From: Atkinsonella hypoxylon
Taxonomy: Eukaryota; Ascomycota; Sordariomycetes; Hypocreales; Clavicipitaceae
Direction of reading: 5' to 3'
NCBI GenBank assembly: GCA_000729835.1
Contig: JFHB01000128.1
Coordinates: 21,481 to 85,480 of the forward strand
DNA length: 64,000 nucleotides
Shown: one piece after another, positions 24,623 to 36,912 of the stretch
Layout: the number at the start of each line of letters is the position of its first letter
How positions within the stretch are numbered: position 1 is the stretch's first letter
Notes under the pieces: generated by a model
What the model was told of the DNA's origin: nothing
The model's input: the letters and a program-made list of their open reading frames with translations, nothing else
Databases searched by the model: none
Made by a program: the position numbers and the translations under genes

Positions 24623-24947
24623 TATTATAGACTTAAGCCTTAAGCTTAGGTCTTTTAGTAGAGAGAGAACAGCAGAAGAGAGATAGAGATCTATATAGGT
24701 AAAGGGATAGAAGTAAGCTGCATTTATCTAGAGGTTAGCTAAACTTCACTAGGCTCTAGAGAGAGGACCTTAGCTATAGAGTATATACTAAAAGGGGCTC
24801 CTAAGGGGATAGACCTACCCCTAGATATATAGTACAGGGGCATAGGGAGGCTTCCGGTTCCTTCTCTCTCTTCCTCCTTTCCCCCCTATGATTATAGTTC
24901 TCATTATAGACGCTAGTTAGCAGCAGCCACTAGGTCAGTCCATTACA
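24623..24947 (+). repeat. A-inner 3' LTR
   Basis: 325 bp. The first part is strongly RIP-mutated (GACTTAAGCC in place of GACTCGAGCC), while the last 180 bp or so are nearly intact and end in CATTACA, the reverse of the 5' LTR. Confidence 0.93.
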
Positions 24948-25128
24948 GGACCTTAGCTATAGAGCACATACTAAAAGGGGCTCCTAAGGGGATAGACCTA
25001 CCTCTAGATATATAGTATAGGGGTATAGAGAGGCTTCTAGTTCCTTCTCTCTTCCTCCTTTCCTCCCTATAATTATAGTTCTTATTATAAACGCTAGTTA
25101 GCAGCAGCCACTAGGTTAGTCTATTATA
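24948..25128 (+). repeat. A-outer 5' LTR, right part
   Basis: Begins with the duplicated GGACC (24948-24952) and continues the LTR exactly where 16857 stops. Joined lengths (147 + 176) give the family length of 323 bp. Confidence 0.93.
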
Positions 25129-25139
25129 TACTATAATTA

Positions 25140-26450
25140 TTCTACAGATAGAACACTAGCAAGAATAATATTGTTTAGTTATAGCAATAAGGGCCTAGCT
25201 AGTTAGCCTAAGCACTCTTTTAACCCCTATAGAGGGGTAGGGGAAAATACAGTAGAAATTAGCTAAAAAGCAGCAGAAATTGCAGTGCTTTATAAATTAG
25301 TTAAGAGCTAATCCCTATAAATAAAGGAACTATAATGCTTTATAATAGACTATATATAGAAAGAGAAGCAGCTTTAAGCTGCAGTAGGCTAGCAGCTAAG
25401 GGAACCTAAACGGAAGCCTTTACCTATAGTAAACCTTTATAATAGAAATAAATAGGGCTTTTAGGCCTAGTAAATAGTAATTACCTAAAAGCTCTAGGCT
25501 AATAGCGCCTTTATAGGTATAATATAGAACTAGTAGTACTATCTATACTAAAGCTTATTGCCTAAGGTCTAGTAGAGAGTAGCTACCTATTATAAGGTAG
25601 GTAAAGTAAGGGGATATAATATATAGAGGTTCCTTAATTACTTAAAATTAGTCTTTATAGATCCTTACTAGTAAAACTAAGCTCTAATTAAGCTTAATTA
25701 GCTTTAATAGAGTAATAATAAGTAGTTTATAGAATTCTATGTTTATTTTAAGGAGAAAATTGCGCTAGTAAAAGGGGCTAACTAGAATAATAGCGTAAAG
25801 TTAGCTAAGTTATAAACAGCACTTAATAAGGAAATAAGGGATTATAGTGTAAAGAGGGATATCCTTTATTATAACTACCTTTAGGTAGTAGAGCGCTACT
25901 GTAGTATTACGCTAGACCTTAAGTTATATTGTATTAAGAAATAACACTAGCTAAAACGCAGCTCTAGCTCTAGAGAGCCCTAGAATAGCAACACTAAGAT
26001 AACTAAAGTTAACGCTATAGAAACTTAATAGAGATAGAAAGAGAGCGCAAAGAAATCTAGAGTAAAACAACTAGATAAGGATACTCTATAAGTAAAGTAG
26101 GCATTTAAGGCTAAACTTAAAAAATACTGCTAAAAGAGGTAATACCTTTAGTGTAAGTTGTTTTAACACTATATTTAAGGATATAAATAGTAACTAGCAG
26201 AATATAAGCTAAAGTTAACTAGTGTATAGGCAGCAGCAATAGACAATATATAGAAGAAGAACTCTAATAAGTTAAAAAAAGGCTTACTCTTAGCCTTAAG
26301 CTTAGTATAGAGGTAAAGGTAATGTAAACAATATAATAACTCTTACTTAGTAGGCAGCTAGAAAAAGAATATAGAGAGATAACTAAAAAAATAGATATAT
26401 TACTGTTCCTTATCTCTATACTCTTTAACTAACTGTTATTCTATAATATA
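25140..26450 (+). pseudogene. Gypsy-A gag (A-outer)
   Basis: Counterpart of the A-inner gag, codon starts = 1 mod 3. The zinc knuckle is at 26143-26184; its first and last Cys have become Tyr but the His codon CAC is intact, which confirms the CX2CX4HX4C reading. The start is not determinable, and Gln/Trp stops occur throughout. Confidence 0.82.
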
Positions 26451-29400
26451 TAGATAGATAGTAGGTATAACTGCTTTACTGCAATAAGTAAGAGTTTAGT
26501 GTAACACCTTAGCCTAAAGTAGGTTCTATTGCTATATAAGAGAACAGTATAAACAGCAGTAAAGGTTAAACAGCAGTTCTATAATAGCTACTAAAGAAGC
26601 GCCTTAATTACTTCTTTAGTTTACTTATAGGTAGATATTAACAGCTAGGTCTTCCTAGTAGTAGCCTATATAATCCTAGGCTTAACCTAAGATTATATCT
26701 TTAGAAGCCTATAGTTAGCCTATAATAGAATTATCCTTAATGCTGCTAGCTAGAGCCTATTAGTAGGTAAGGCTAAGGGCCTTATAATTTAAGCAGTAGA
26801 AGCTTAGGACGTTAAGGACCTAATAAAACTAGTGTTAGCAGCAGTTTATAGCGCCTTAATAAAATAGAGTAAGAGCTAAGAGGTTACTATACATTTTATT
26901 GCTATAAGCCTTTAGGAAATTACCTTTATATTGTTATTATAAATATCCCTAGAAGGCCTTAATCTACTAATGCTGCTACTTAAATTAAAGAACTTTTATA
27001 ATCTTTTTAAAGAAGAGAAGACCTAAGGCCTTCTACTATATAAAGAGGGGCTAGATTACTATATTAAGCTAAAACAGCAGCTAAATAGCTCCTTACTATT
27101 ACTACTGTAGACTTTACTATATAATATACTATAGAACTATTTATTAGAAATTAAGAGGTAAATAATAGACCTAATAGATAAAGAATAGATTTAAGCTAGC
27201 TTCTCTTTAGTAGTAGTATCTATTCTTTTAGCTAAAAAGCTAAGTAAAGAATAGCGATTTTGTGTTAATTATTAAGCCCTTAATAAGATTATAGAATAGA
27301 ACTATTACCTACTCCCCTTAATAAAGAAGACACTTAAGTTATTATTAAAGGCACACTAGTTTACTAAACTAAATATACAGTTAGCCTTCTATAGAATCTA
27401 GATAGTAAACAGCAAGAAGCACCTTATAGTGTTCTACACCTAGTTTAGCCTCTTTAAATAGCTAGTTTACTCCTTTAGGTTAGTAGAGGCTTTAGCTATA
27501 TTCTAATAATATATTAATAGCGCACTAAAAGAGGCCCTTAGAGATTATATAACTGCTTATCTAGATAACGTCCTTATTTACACTAAAGGTTCTAGGAAAG
27601 ACTATATATATAGGGTATAGAGGATCCTAGAAAAGTTATAGTTAGTAGAGCTGCACTTAGATCTTAAGAAATACTGCTTTACTACAACTAAGGTTAAATA
27701 CCTTAGCTTTATAGTTATAGTAAGAAGAGAGATACACTTAGATCTAGAGAAGATTGTAGCTATTTAGAAGTAGTAAGCTCCTACTAGGTTATAAGAGGTA
27801 TAAAGCTTCTTTAAATTTATAAACTTCTATTATAACTTTATATTAAATTTCTTAAATATTATAGAGCCTCTAGTTAACTTAATAAAGAAAGGAGTTTTAT
27901 TCTAGTAAATAGAGAAATATAAGAGGTTATTTATAAGGCTTAAGGAGGCCTTTACCTTATACTTAGTCTTAGCCTAGTAGAACCCTAAGAAGAATATAGT
28001 AGTAGAGGCTAATTGCTTAGAAGAGGCCCTTAGTAGCTGTTTATTCTAATATAATAAAGCTAGTGTACTGCAGCCTATAGTATACTACTTAGCTAGATTA
28101 TCTCTAGCTTAACGTAACTATACTATTTATAATAAGGAACTCTTAGTAATAATATCTTGCCTTAAAGCCTAAGCAGTAGAGTTATAAGAAGTAGTGTATC
28201 CCTTTATAATCCTTATAGACTATAAGAATCTAGAATACTTTATATCTCTATAAGAGATCTTTAAGCGTTAGGCTAAGTAGGTAGAGCTTCTCTCTCTCTT
28301 TAACTACTACCTACAATACTACCTAGGGCTATAAGTAGAGCAGCTAAACGCGTTATTACAATAAGAGCAGGATTAAGATAGAGTAATGCTGTAGACAGGC
28401 TAGGTCCTCTAGCCCCTCTCTATTAGCTACCTTAGCACTCTCTATAGAGATAAGGAGGAGGAGGTTATAGAGAATGTTAGAATAGAAACAGCTAGTGAAG
28501 CAACGCTAGAAAGTTAACTAGCTGCAGCTTTACAGGTGCTAGCTAGAACAACGCTATTTCTAGATAAACACTTATAGAGCCTATAGAACTAAGGGGTGCA
28601 AAAAGACCTAGTATACCTAATAAGGTTAAATATAGTCTAGAAGGGGGAGAGAAGGTTCCTATTAGAGGCAAAAATATAAGAATAGATTACAAACTATACC
28701 CTTAACGTATAAAGAGCGCTAGTTTACTAGAGCTGCCTCTAGGTCCTTAAGTATAAGCTGTTAACTACTATACTAATATATAGAATATATAAGTTGCTAA
28801 TATTAGGCTACTTAGGACGAAATACTACGTTTTAGGCATTAATATATAACTATTACTAGAATAGGCTATTTTAAGATATTGCTTAATACATTTAAAACTG
28901 CTACTATTATAGCAGCTAAAAGAGTAGGAGGTTGCAGTAAGGCCTCTTGCAATCTATTTTAGCGCTAAATAGGTATTAGTTATAGATCTCTATAGATTTT
29001 ATAATAGATTTACTAGCGCTAAACTAGGCTATACTCTTTTACCTAATAGTTATTACTAATTAACTTTTAAAGTATATATAGTTAAAGGCAATAACCTCTA
29101 TAGAGGTAAAGAAATATATTTAGTAGTTTAAGCATTATTAGTAGTAGTTTTATAGGTTCCTAAAATAAATTATCTTTAACTATAGTTTAAATTAGTTAAG
29201 TACCTTTTAGATTACTCTTTATTGCCTTATTAGAATTAAATAATTACTATTTATATTCTATTACCTATAAATAAACAGTAGAATAAAGAGAGTTAATTAG
29301 GAAGTATAAGTAATTCTATAGGTTACAGTTGCCTTTTTGCAGTTTAACTAGCCTAAATATCTCCTTATATATTAGCTAGCTATTAATAATAAGAATTCCT

Positions 29401-30150
29401 TAGTAACTAGCATAAGTTTAAACTAGGCAATATATAGGTATAATATAGACTTTATCTAAAAGCTTATAGATAAAGGGAAGTTCTAAGTTTTATATAAAGG
29501 GTAGGCTTTAGTGTTCTTTAAATAGCTATAAAAGAGTATAAATATTACTTAAGCTGCAATTAACTTTACTTAATAAAGGCAGTAAAAGCAGTTAAATAGA
29601 AGCTATAGGCTAGTAGAATAGTATAAAGTAGAGAACTTAGTTTAGCTAACGCTCTATTATATTAAAATAAACTACTTAAGTTAAAAGCTTAATTAGGTTA
29701 TAGTAAAATATATAGTTATAAATATACTAATACCTTTAACTATAAAGTTAGATATTCTACTAAGAATTTACTTAGTCTTTTATATTAACCTTATTAAGTA
29801 AGTAGTAATAAACCTCTTACCTTTCTAGTAGCTAGTAGACTTAAGGCTTAATCTTAAGCTAACTATAATAAATACTAATCTATCTCTTAAGAAATATAGA
29901 GTAAAAGAAATTTTAGCTGCTAAAAATGCCTTAAGCTAAAGAAGATACTATTAAGTGCTTATTAAGTAGGTAGAATTTATTTAGTTTATATAGAAACTAC
30001 TAAAAAACTTTCTTAATATAAAGGCACTAGATTAATTTAAGTTATAGTAAAGGAACGCTTAATTTAATAATAAGCCTAGTAAAGGTATAGTAAAATTTTA
30101 TATAAACTTTAATAATAATATAGTTACTTTTAACTAAAAAATAAAAGAAA
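26390..30150 (+). pseudogene. Gypsy-A pol with chromodomain (A-outer)
   Basis: Same layout as in A-inner, codon starts = 0 mod 3 (-1 relative to gag). Protease IDSR at 26454-26465. RT YLDN at 27558-27569. The first integrase core Asp is kept at 28995-28997. Chromodomain-like end near 29950-30060. The first RT Asp of the YLDD pair is kept and the second is lost, as in A-inner, whereas A0 and A3 lost both or show Asn-Asn. Confidence 0.87.
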
Positions 30151-30209
30151 ATAAACTCTTTCCTTATAGAGGCCTATATAGCTATAAAAAAAAATAAAAA
30201 TAAAAATAA

Positions 30210-31790
30210 AATAAAGGAAATTTCTTAGTAAGTAGTAAAAGGGCGTTAGTGCTTATAGCGTAAAGGTATAACTACTTAGAAAGCGCTCTATTGCTCTCTA
30301 AGCAGTTACAAAATAGAAGCTAAAGGAACTATATAGTGTCCCTAGAGTAGTGTAGAAGCTAGAGCTAGAATAGTAGCGCTAGCAGAAGGTATAGAGGCTA
30401 GAGTAGGTAAAGATATAACTAGCGCTTTAGATTAAGGCCTTACTCTAGTAAGTATAAGTAAGAATATAATATCTTAAATAGCTTAGCGCTTTAGGTATAA
30501 AGGTATAGTCTTAAGGAGAGAGAAAATAAAGAAGAAGAAGGCTAAAGGAGTAGTAAGCTAGGTTAAGGTTATACACTCTAGAAATATAAATAGCAATTAG
30601 TGCTGTAAGTAGTTTAAGCTTTTAAGCTTTACTTAAAGGTAAATATATTTCTAGTGTATTACCTTAAGGTTATTCTATAAAAGTAAAGGGATAATATATA
30701 GCAGTAAAGGAGCCTTATATAGCAGTAAAGAGGCAGTAGTAGTAGAGGTTAGTAGTATATAATAAGGTATAGGTATAGGTAGAGGTAATAATAAAGGTAT
30801 AGTAATAGCAGTAGTAGTAGTAAGTATAGAAGAGAATAAGAAGTTATTATTAATATCTATAGAGATATACTTATACTTATTAAGGTTAAACTTATTATTC
30901 TTTAGAATAATAAAGGCTATAGTGCTCTTATAGGTTACAGAAGGAGAAGAAGTAAGTATAAAAGAGCTATTAGCTTAAGTTATATAATAAAGAGAAAGAG
31001 AAAGTATAACCTTCTTTTCTATATAATTAGTAGTAAGTATATTCTTAAGAATAGTATTATAGTAATTATAAACGTTTAGAAACTTATAAGTAAGAATAGT
31101 TTAATAAGTAAGCTAGCTAAAGTAAAGAGGAATTAATATAGACTTAACTGTAAAACCTTAGTTAATAAGTTCCTGCATTTTAGTAAAGTAACACTATAGG
31201 TAAAAATGCTTAGTAAAGAGGCTTAAATTCTAGATATAGCCTCTATACCTCTATATATATAGTTAGTATTCTCTCCTTTAGCTAGAACAATAGTTATATA
31301 AGCTCTTTTTATAAAGGTTATTGCAATATAGTATATAAATATCCTTAAGGATATTACTATTAAATAGCTCTAAATTGTTTAAGTTCTTTTATATAAAGAA
31401 ACTGTAGATATAGCAGCAATAAGGAACTATTAGCGCTGTAGAAGTAGAGGCAGTAAGGGCGTTAGCGCTAGTAATATAGCTATTAAAGTTCTAAATATAT
31501 TCTAGGTTAGCAAAAGAATAAGCTATATATAGATAAAGAAGCAGCATACTTTAGGCTAATAGAATAATATTTCGCAGTTCTAATTAGCTAGCTACTTACA
31601 GTTAAATAAATTCTATTTAGAGGTAATAAAAGGGGGTTCTTTTATATTAGAAGAAGCAGTAGTAGCTATATAGTGTAAGAAGGAATTTTAGGAAGTAATA
31701 ATAGAATTATTTATTTATAATATAGAGGTAAAATATAATATAAAGAAGGAAGAAAAAGGTAAAAAAGAGAGAAAAAGAATTGTTTATTTT
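30210..31790 (+). pseudogene. Uncharacterised 3' coding block of gypsy-A (A-outer)
   Basis: Counterpart of 3240-4780, with the first part open at codon starts = 1 mod 3 (from about 30316) and the second = 0 mod 3 (from 31692). It keeps the -1 step. No domain recognised; about 780 bp of non-coding sequence follow to the 3' LTR. Confidence 0.48.
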
Positions 31791-32570
31791 TATATTAAAA
31801 ATAGCTAAGAGCTAGCTGCTAGTTTATTATACGCTAAAGGGATAACAATAATAATAGCTATTTACGCTCTACTAGCTGTTAGTTTATTGCGCACTAAAAG
31901 AATAACACTAATAATAACTATTTACGCTCTACACCCTTAATAATACCCCTTATATACAAATAGGTTATATACAACTAATAACTATTTATAATAACAATAA
32001 GAATAAAAGAGAGAGAGTGCTTTCTAGTTAATAAGAGAGATTATTACGCAATAATTGCTTTAAACGTAAGAAGACCTAGAGATATAAGCAGTTTATACAC
32101 TAGTAACACTAGCATTACAGCTAGCGCCTATATAATAGGCAGATAATTAATAGCTATATATAGAGAATTATAAGGCAAAGGGGGGTAAAGGGTTAATAAA
32201 CCCTAGAAGGGTATAATTAAGTAAAGGGGGCGTAATTAACCTATTATAACGCAACTAATAGGTTAGTTAGTAGAGCAATTAACAGCTGTTGCTTAGGTAC
32301 TATAGGCAATTAGAGGGAAGAGGGGTAAAGTAAATATCTATTTATATATTAGCCCTATAACGCTATACTAATAACAACTAGTGCATTAGTGCAGCAATAG
32401 AGCAGCTAGAGTAAAGCACTTAAGCGTAAACGCTATACTTCTATTTTTTTTATAAGTAAACAATAGAGGAAATGTAAAGAGGGAGCAGATAGAGTGTTAG
32501 CTGCTATCTATAGCACTTATTATATATAACAAAAGGGATTATTATAGGGCTTAAGAGAAGAAGGAAAGTA

Positions 32571-32893
32571 TATTATAGACTTAAGCCTTAGGCTTAGGTC
32601 TTTTAGTAGAGAGAGAACAGTAGAAAAGAGATAGAGATCTATATAGGTAAAGGGATAGAAGCAAGCTGCATTTGTTTAGGGGTTAGCTAAGCTTTACTAG
32701 GCCCTAGAGAGAGGACCTTAGCTACAGAGCATATGCTAAAAGGGGCTCCTAAGGGGATAGACCTACCCCTAAATATATAGTATAGGGGTATAGGGAGGCT
32801 TCCGGTTCCTTCTCTCTTCCTCCTTTCCTCCCTATAATTATAGTTCTCATTATAGACGCTAGTTAGCAGCAGCCACTAGGTCAGTCCATTACA
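32571..32893 (+). repeat. A-outer 3' LTR
   Basis: 323 bp, RIP-mutated at its inner start and well kept at its outer end (…CAGTCCATTACA). It is followed by TSD GTAAG and the resumption of B-iii. Confidence 0.94.
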
Positions 32894-33806
32894 GTAAGTA
32901 AGAATTAAAAGCTCTTTACCTATAATCTTTAAGCTAAAAGCCTTATTAGGTATAGTATTATCTATTATATTTATTCTAAGGCTTAAGTGTAGTCTTTATC
33001 TTTTAGGCTAAGTATTATTGCTCTACCTAAAGAGCAGTAATTTTATTGTTTAATTCTCTCTATAATCTATTAATTTTATTAATTAATTCTCCCTTAATTC
33101 TACTAATTTACCTATTAATTTCTATAGAAAAACCTATAAGCTATTTTAGTAAGGGGTTCCTTTTTTTAAGTAGCTTTACTGCTTTCTTTACTTTATACTT
33201 TAGCTTAAAGGTATAAAACCTTTAGTAAGTTTATAAAAGCAGTAAGATTTTAGTTAGTTCTTTAATTAGTAAGTTCTTCTTAGTAGTTTAAGGCGTATTT
33301 AATAGATCTAGGTCCTTAGTAAGTAGTGTAAATCTAGATCTCTATACTTACTTTCCTTTAATATCCTAGGTAGAACTAGCACTAACTTTATAGATAGTGT
33401 CTTCTAAGCTATTAGATCTAGATAATCTAGCCTTAGCTTTTCCTTTTAGCATTACTGTTAGTAAATCTATAAGGAGTTTAGTAGATTTAGCTTTATTAAT
33501 AATTCTATTAACCTACCTCTATACCTACTATACTATAGAAGCGTTAATAGTATTCTAGTAAAAAGGTAGTTCTACTAGCTTAGGTTAGTTGTGTAATTTA
33601 AGCTGTTTATTAACGAATTTATAGTAAGTAAAATAAAGTAGTAAGCTTCTTTTTTTCTAAGGTATAAGATCCCTTTTTTAAATCTAGAAATCTAGATTTT
33701 AGCAGTAAAATTTATAGAATTAGTGTATAGTTTTAAGTTCTTTATTAGTAAAAGGAATATAATTCCTTTTACTAAGCTCCTTCTAAAGTTGCTCTATCTT
33801 AAACAT
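32894..33806 (-). pseudogene. Gypsy-B gag N-terminus (B-iii)
   Basis: Start of the B gag-pol frame on the minus strand. The ATG is intact at 33806-33804 and is followed by FKIEQL; in B-i the same codon is ATA. The leader to the LTR is only 62 bp. The frame runs leftward, crosses the A-outer site after removal of the insert and one TSD copy, and continues at 16710. Basic and Gln-rich, as usual for gag; no zinc knuckle found with certainty. Confidence 0.75.
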
Positions 33807-33868
33807 TGCAATTTTAGCTTTTTAAGCTTAAGAAGGGTTAGCAACAATTAGAAGCAATTGCTACTACT

Positions 33869-34121
33869 TATTACAGTAGGTTACAGTAGGATTTAACGTA
33901 GGTTTATTAGAAGTAACAATAGGTTGTTAGATTTAATAGGTTATATAATAATTCGTAAGAGGAGTTATAAGAGCTTCTGTGAGGAGCATTTAGTAATAGT
34001 GTTCTAGTGAATAATTGTTAATTGTTTAATCTAACTACCTAAGTGTTGCTTCTGACTACTTATACATAATTGCGGTTACGTGCACTAGTGACCTGCGGGT
34101 CTGTAGGATTATCTCGTAACA
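33869..34121 (-). repeat. Gypsy-B 5' LTR (B-iii)
   Basis: 253 bp against 243 bp in B-i. The difference is a perfect 10-bp tandem duplication, TTACAGTAGG at 33871-33880 and 33881-33890. The outer (right) end, with GCGGTTACGTGC, is nearly free of RIP changes; the inner end is mutated. Confidence 0.9.
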
Positions 34122-34589
34122 ATAGGCAGTCTATTGCTCTTAGTGTAGTATTTTAGTGTTTAACTGTTAGAAGTAGCTAAATAATAGCTTAAGGGGATAG
34201 AAAGAGCAGTAGCTGTAATAGTATTAATAAATTTATAAAGATTTTATAATATATAAAGGTGTAAAGAAAAGGTTATATAGTAGAAAGCGCAAAAATTTAC
34301 AAAAGTAAAGGTAAATTTGCAGGAAAAGTAGATTAAAACAACAGTATATAGATTTATAGGTGTTTTCTTTCTAACCTCTTATAACTCTATAATATAGGTT
34401 AATTTTAATAGTTTTAATAATAATAAATAAGGATATAAGGAAAGAGATGCTAAGGGATTTAAACAATCTATTATATAATAAAGGAAATTAAGACTTATAA
34501 AGAAAAGAGTTAGTAGTAAGCTTCTGCTAGCTAATTTAGGGCTTTTTAGTAGGCTATATTACTCTTCTAATAACGCTAATACTCTTCTT

Positions 34590-35810
34590 CTTAATTTATA
34601 GAGTGTTTCTATAGATATTTATTTATAATTTTAGAAGTATTAACTTTAAGCTTATCTTTAGCAATTTATTAGTTGTCTTTAGTAGAGAACCCTTTCTATT
34701 GTATAAGGAATTCTAGATGTAGCTTGCTTAACCTACTGCAGAAACGTTAGATTTAATAGGTATAAATTCGCTTAATTTCCTAATAGTTCTCTATACTAAA
34801 CCCTTCTATTGCAATTAGCAGTAGTAGTTACTTTTTCTAGTTAAAAGGGTTTTTACTTTATCTTAGCTTCTAAAGGTAAGCTACTAATACTACTAAGTGT
34901 ATATATAAATCTAGTAGGAAATCTAAGCAAAATAACAATAGGCTTACTTTTATAAAAACCTTATATAGCTCTATTTATTAAGGAGACTATTTCTTTTTTA
35001 GCTTTCCTAAAAGTATATATCCTTAGTGTAATTGTAGGTAAACTATATCCTCTACTTTAATATTAATAGGCTTATACTAAGCGTTGTATTTAATCTTACT
35101 TAAGGCATTTACTATACTAATAGCTGTTTCTGCCTCTTACTAGTATAGCTTCTAAAGTATAGCTATAATGCTTATATCTATTCTATTGCTAGAAACGTTA
35201 TCTAATTAGATTAAATTAACAATAGTAGCTAGTTAGAAACTATTTTGTCGACTTAAAACCAAACCCCTAAATGACTATACAGCCTACGCTAAAGCAGGTA
35301 ACAATATAGCGCACGTTAAGATCGAAGAGGATTAGTAAAGAGCGAGATATTTAATAGTGCATACTATTAAACAATAGTAGGCAAGAAGATTAAATAGTTA
35401 GAAAAGGCAGAAATAAAATATTAATTGCAGCTTAGAAGATATATATATATAAAAGAAGCTAAATATACTAAAGAGTTAAAGAAAGTGTTACTAGCAGTAA
35501 AGTAATATCTCTTAAGCGTTAAGTGTTATAAATTAAAGTAGGCTAAAAGATATTAATTAATTAAAAGAGTAAAAGCCTAAAAAGAGTTAGTAGAAGCTGC
35601 TTATACGCTTGCTTACTTAAACTATCTAGACGTCTAGGCGATGCACACTCTTATAGAGAAATCCTGTATGTAGCATCCCTTGCAAAGCTAATATAAGAGC
35701 GCAAGGGGGTAACCCCGCCGCGACACACTATATATAAGTTTGTTAGAGGAAATCCCTATACTAGCTGCTACTGCATTATTAAGTTAGTGCTGTAGTGCTA
35801 GAAGTATTAC
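34590..35810 (-). pseudogene. Gypsy-B integrase C-terminus and chromodomain-like end (B-ii)
   Basis: Minus-strand pol end, read with B-i as guide (the chromodomain-like segment of B-i is at about 48250-48160; here near 34720-34640). It is interrupted by M1 at 35243-35728. Stops at Gln/Trp positions are frequent. The upstream half of the same gene is at 62002-64000, on the other side of B-i. Confidence 0.65.
35243..35728 (+). mobile_element. M1, 486-bp TA-flanked element (MITE-like)
   Basis: Insertion in B-ii flanked by TA on both sides (35241-35242, 35729-35730). B-i has the uninterrupted site at 48750. Ends are TTTTGTCGAC and GCCGCGACACAC, giving short imperfect inverted termini around TGTCG. 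There is no long frame. A second 486-bp copy lies inverted at 36427-36912. TA duplication, small size and lack of coding point to a non-autonomous Tc1/mariner-type element; the superfamily is inferred from the TSD only. Confidence 0.75.
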
Positions 35811-36053
35811 TGTTACGGTGGGATCCGACGTGGGTTTGTCGGAAGTAACGATAGGTTGTTGGATTCAATAGGTTATGTAAAGATTCGTAAGAGGAGTTGT
35901 AAGAGCTTCTGTGAGGAGCATCTAGAAATAGTGTTCTAGTGAATAATTGTTAATTGTTCAATCTAACTACCTAAGTGTTGCTTCTAACTACTTATATATA
36001 ATTGCAGTTATATGCACTAGTAACCTATAGGTCTATAGAATTATTCTGTAATA
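35811..36053 (-). repeat. Gypsy-B 3' LTR (B-i)
   Basis: 243 bp, starting TGTTACGGTGGGATCC and ending TGTAATA. Its first 150 bp or so are practically free of RIP changes and its inner end is mutated. The copy at 61759-62001 shows the opposite gradient. Confidence 0.92.
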
Positions 36054-36426
36054 AGTGCTGCCTCTACAAAAAAGATTAGCTATTCTAGCTGTTCTAAAAA
36101 TTAATTGTTAGTTATTAGAAGGTATATTAGATTAAACTAAATAACTTATTAATCTAGCTGTTATAAAAGGCGCAGAAAGGTAGTTGTTATTTTATTGCGT
36201 AAGTATATATTGTTGTTGTTGTAGTGCAATCTACAGTGTAGGTTGCTATATTTATGTATTTTTCTATGCACTTATAATGCCTAAATTACAATTATAATCT
36301 AGTAACTATTAAATCTATATATTAAATTAATAGATTTCCTTAAACCTAATAGAGCGTTAAAGCTTGTTCTATATTCTATATATAAGTGAAGTTGCGCAAA
36401 ATTATCCTAGATAATGTTAAATCCTA

Positions 36427-36912
36427 TTGTGTCGCGGCGGGGTTACCCCCTTGCGCTCTTATATTAGCTTTACAAGGGATGCTACATACAGGATTTCTCT
36501 ATAAGAGTGCGCATCGCCTAGACGTCTAGATAGTTTAAGTAAGTAAGTGTATAAGCAGCTTCTGCTAATTCTTTTTAGGCTTTTGCTCTTTTAATTAATT
36601 AATATCTTTTAGCCTACTTTAATTTATAACACTTAACGCTTAAGAGATATTACTTTACTGCTAATAATACTTTCCCTAACTCTTTAGTACATTTAGCTTC
36701 TTTTATGCATATATATCTTCTAAGCTGTAATTAATATTTTATTTCTGCCTTTTCTAACTATTTAATCTTCTTACCTGCTATTGCTTAATAGTATATACTA
36801 ATAAATATCTCGCTCTTTGCCGATCCTCTTCGATCTTAATGTGCGCTATATTGTTACCCGCTTTAGTGTAGGCTGTATAGTCATTTAGGGGTTTGGTTTT
36901 AAGGCGACAAAC
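36427..36912 (-). mobile_element. M2, second 486-bp TA-flanked element
   Basis: Inverted copy of M1 in the third-ORF/3' region of B-i, flanked by TA (36425-36426, 36913-36914). Length is identical to M1. The GC-rich end GTGTCGCGGCGGGG is intact. M1 and M2 point toward each other about 700 bp apart and belong to different host elements. Confidence 0.75.

Larger units (their letters stand above)
16858..24947 (+). mobile_element. Gypsy-A copy A-inner
   Basis: Complete 8,090-bp gypsy-A element inserted in the 5' LTR of A-outer. The TSD GGACC is exact (16853-16857 and 24948-24952). Both LTRs are 325 bp, 2 bp longer than other copies through an extra CT in the pyrimidine-rich part. The outer ends of the two LTRs are well kept while their inner ends and the interior are strongly RIP-mutated. 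It carries gag, pol in the -1 frame and the 3' block. Confidence 0.94.
16711..32893 (+). mobile_element. Gypsy-A copy A-outer (contains A-inner)
   Basis: Full-length gypsy-A element, 8,088 bp once A-inner is removed, inserted in the gag region of B-iii with TSD GTAAG. Its 5' LTR is split into 16711-16857 and 24953-25128 (323 bp when joined), because A-inner jumped into it with TSD GGACC. The 3' LTR is 32571-32893. Internal order: gag, pol in the -1 frame, the uncharacterised 3' block, then the polypurine tract (about 32552-32568). All genes carry RIP stops. Confidence 0.94.
12826..34121 (-). mobile_element. Gypsy-B copy B-iii, 3' half lost, split by A-outer
   Basis: Minus-strand Ty3/gypsy element made of 12826-16710 and 32894-34121, parted by the A-outer insertion with TSD GTAAG (16706-16710, 32894-32898). 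The rejoined order matches B-i, where the same site is uninterrupted near 60776. The 5' LTR is at 33869-34121. The bases after it (34122-34126, ATAGG) fit a RIP-altered TSD compared with ACAAG in B-i near 47636, so B-iii had inserted into B-ii. Reading leftward come gag, protease, RT and part of RNase H. Integrase, the third ORF and the 3' LTR are missing at the copia-1 junction. Confidence 0.88.
34122..35810 (-). mobile_element. Gypsy-B copy B-ii, left part (host of B-i and B-iii)
   Basis: Matches 47637-48836 of B-i along its length, apart from the M1 insertion. It ends at ATTAC (35806-35810), the TSD of B-i, and resumes at 62002. On the minus strand it covers the integrase C-terminus, the chromodomain-like end of pol and the region after it. 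The rest of its 3' half should lie left of B-iii and is lost. No LTR of this copy is in the window. Confidence 0.87.

Noticed and set aside
35811..36053. Solo LTR of gypsy-B
   Set aside because: The bases after it do not repeat ATTAC; the second ATTAC is at 62002, so it is the 3' LTR of the full element B-i.
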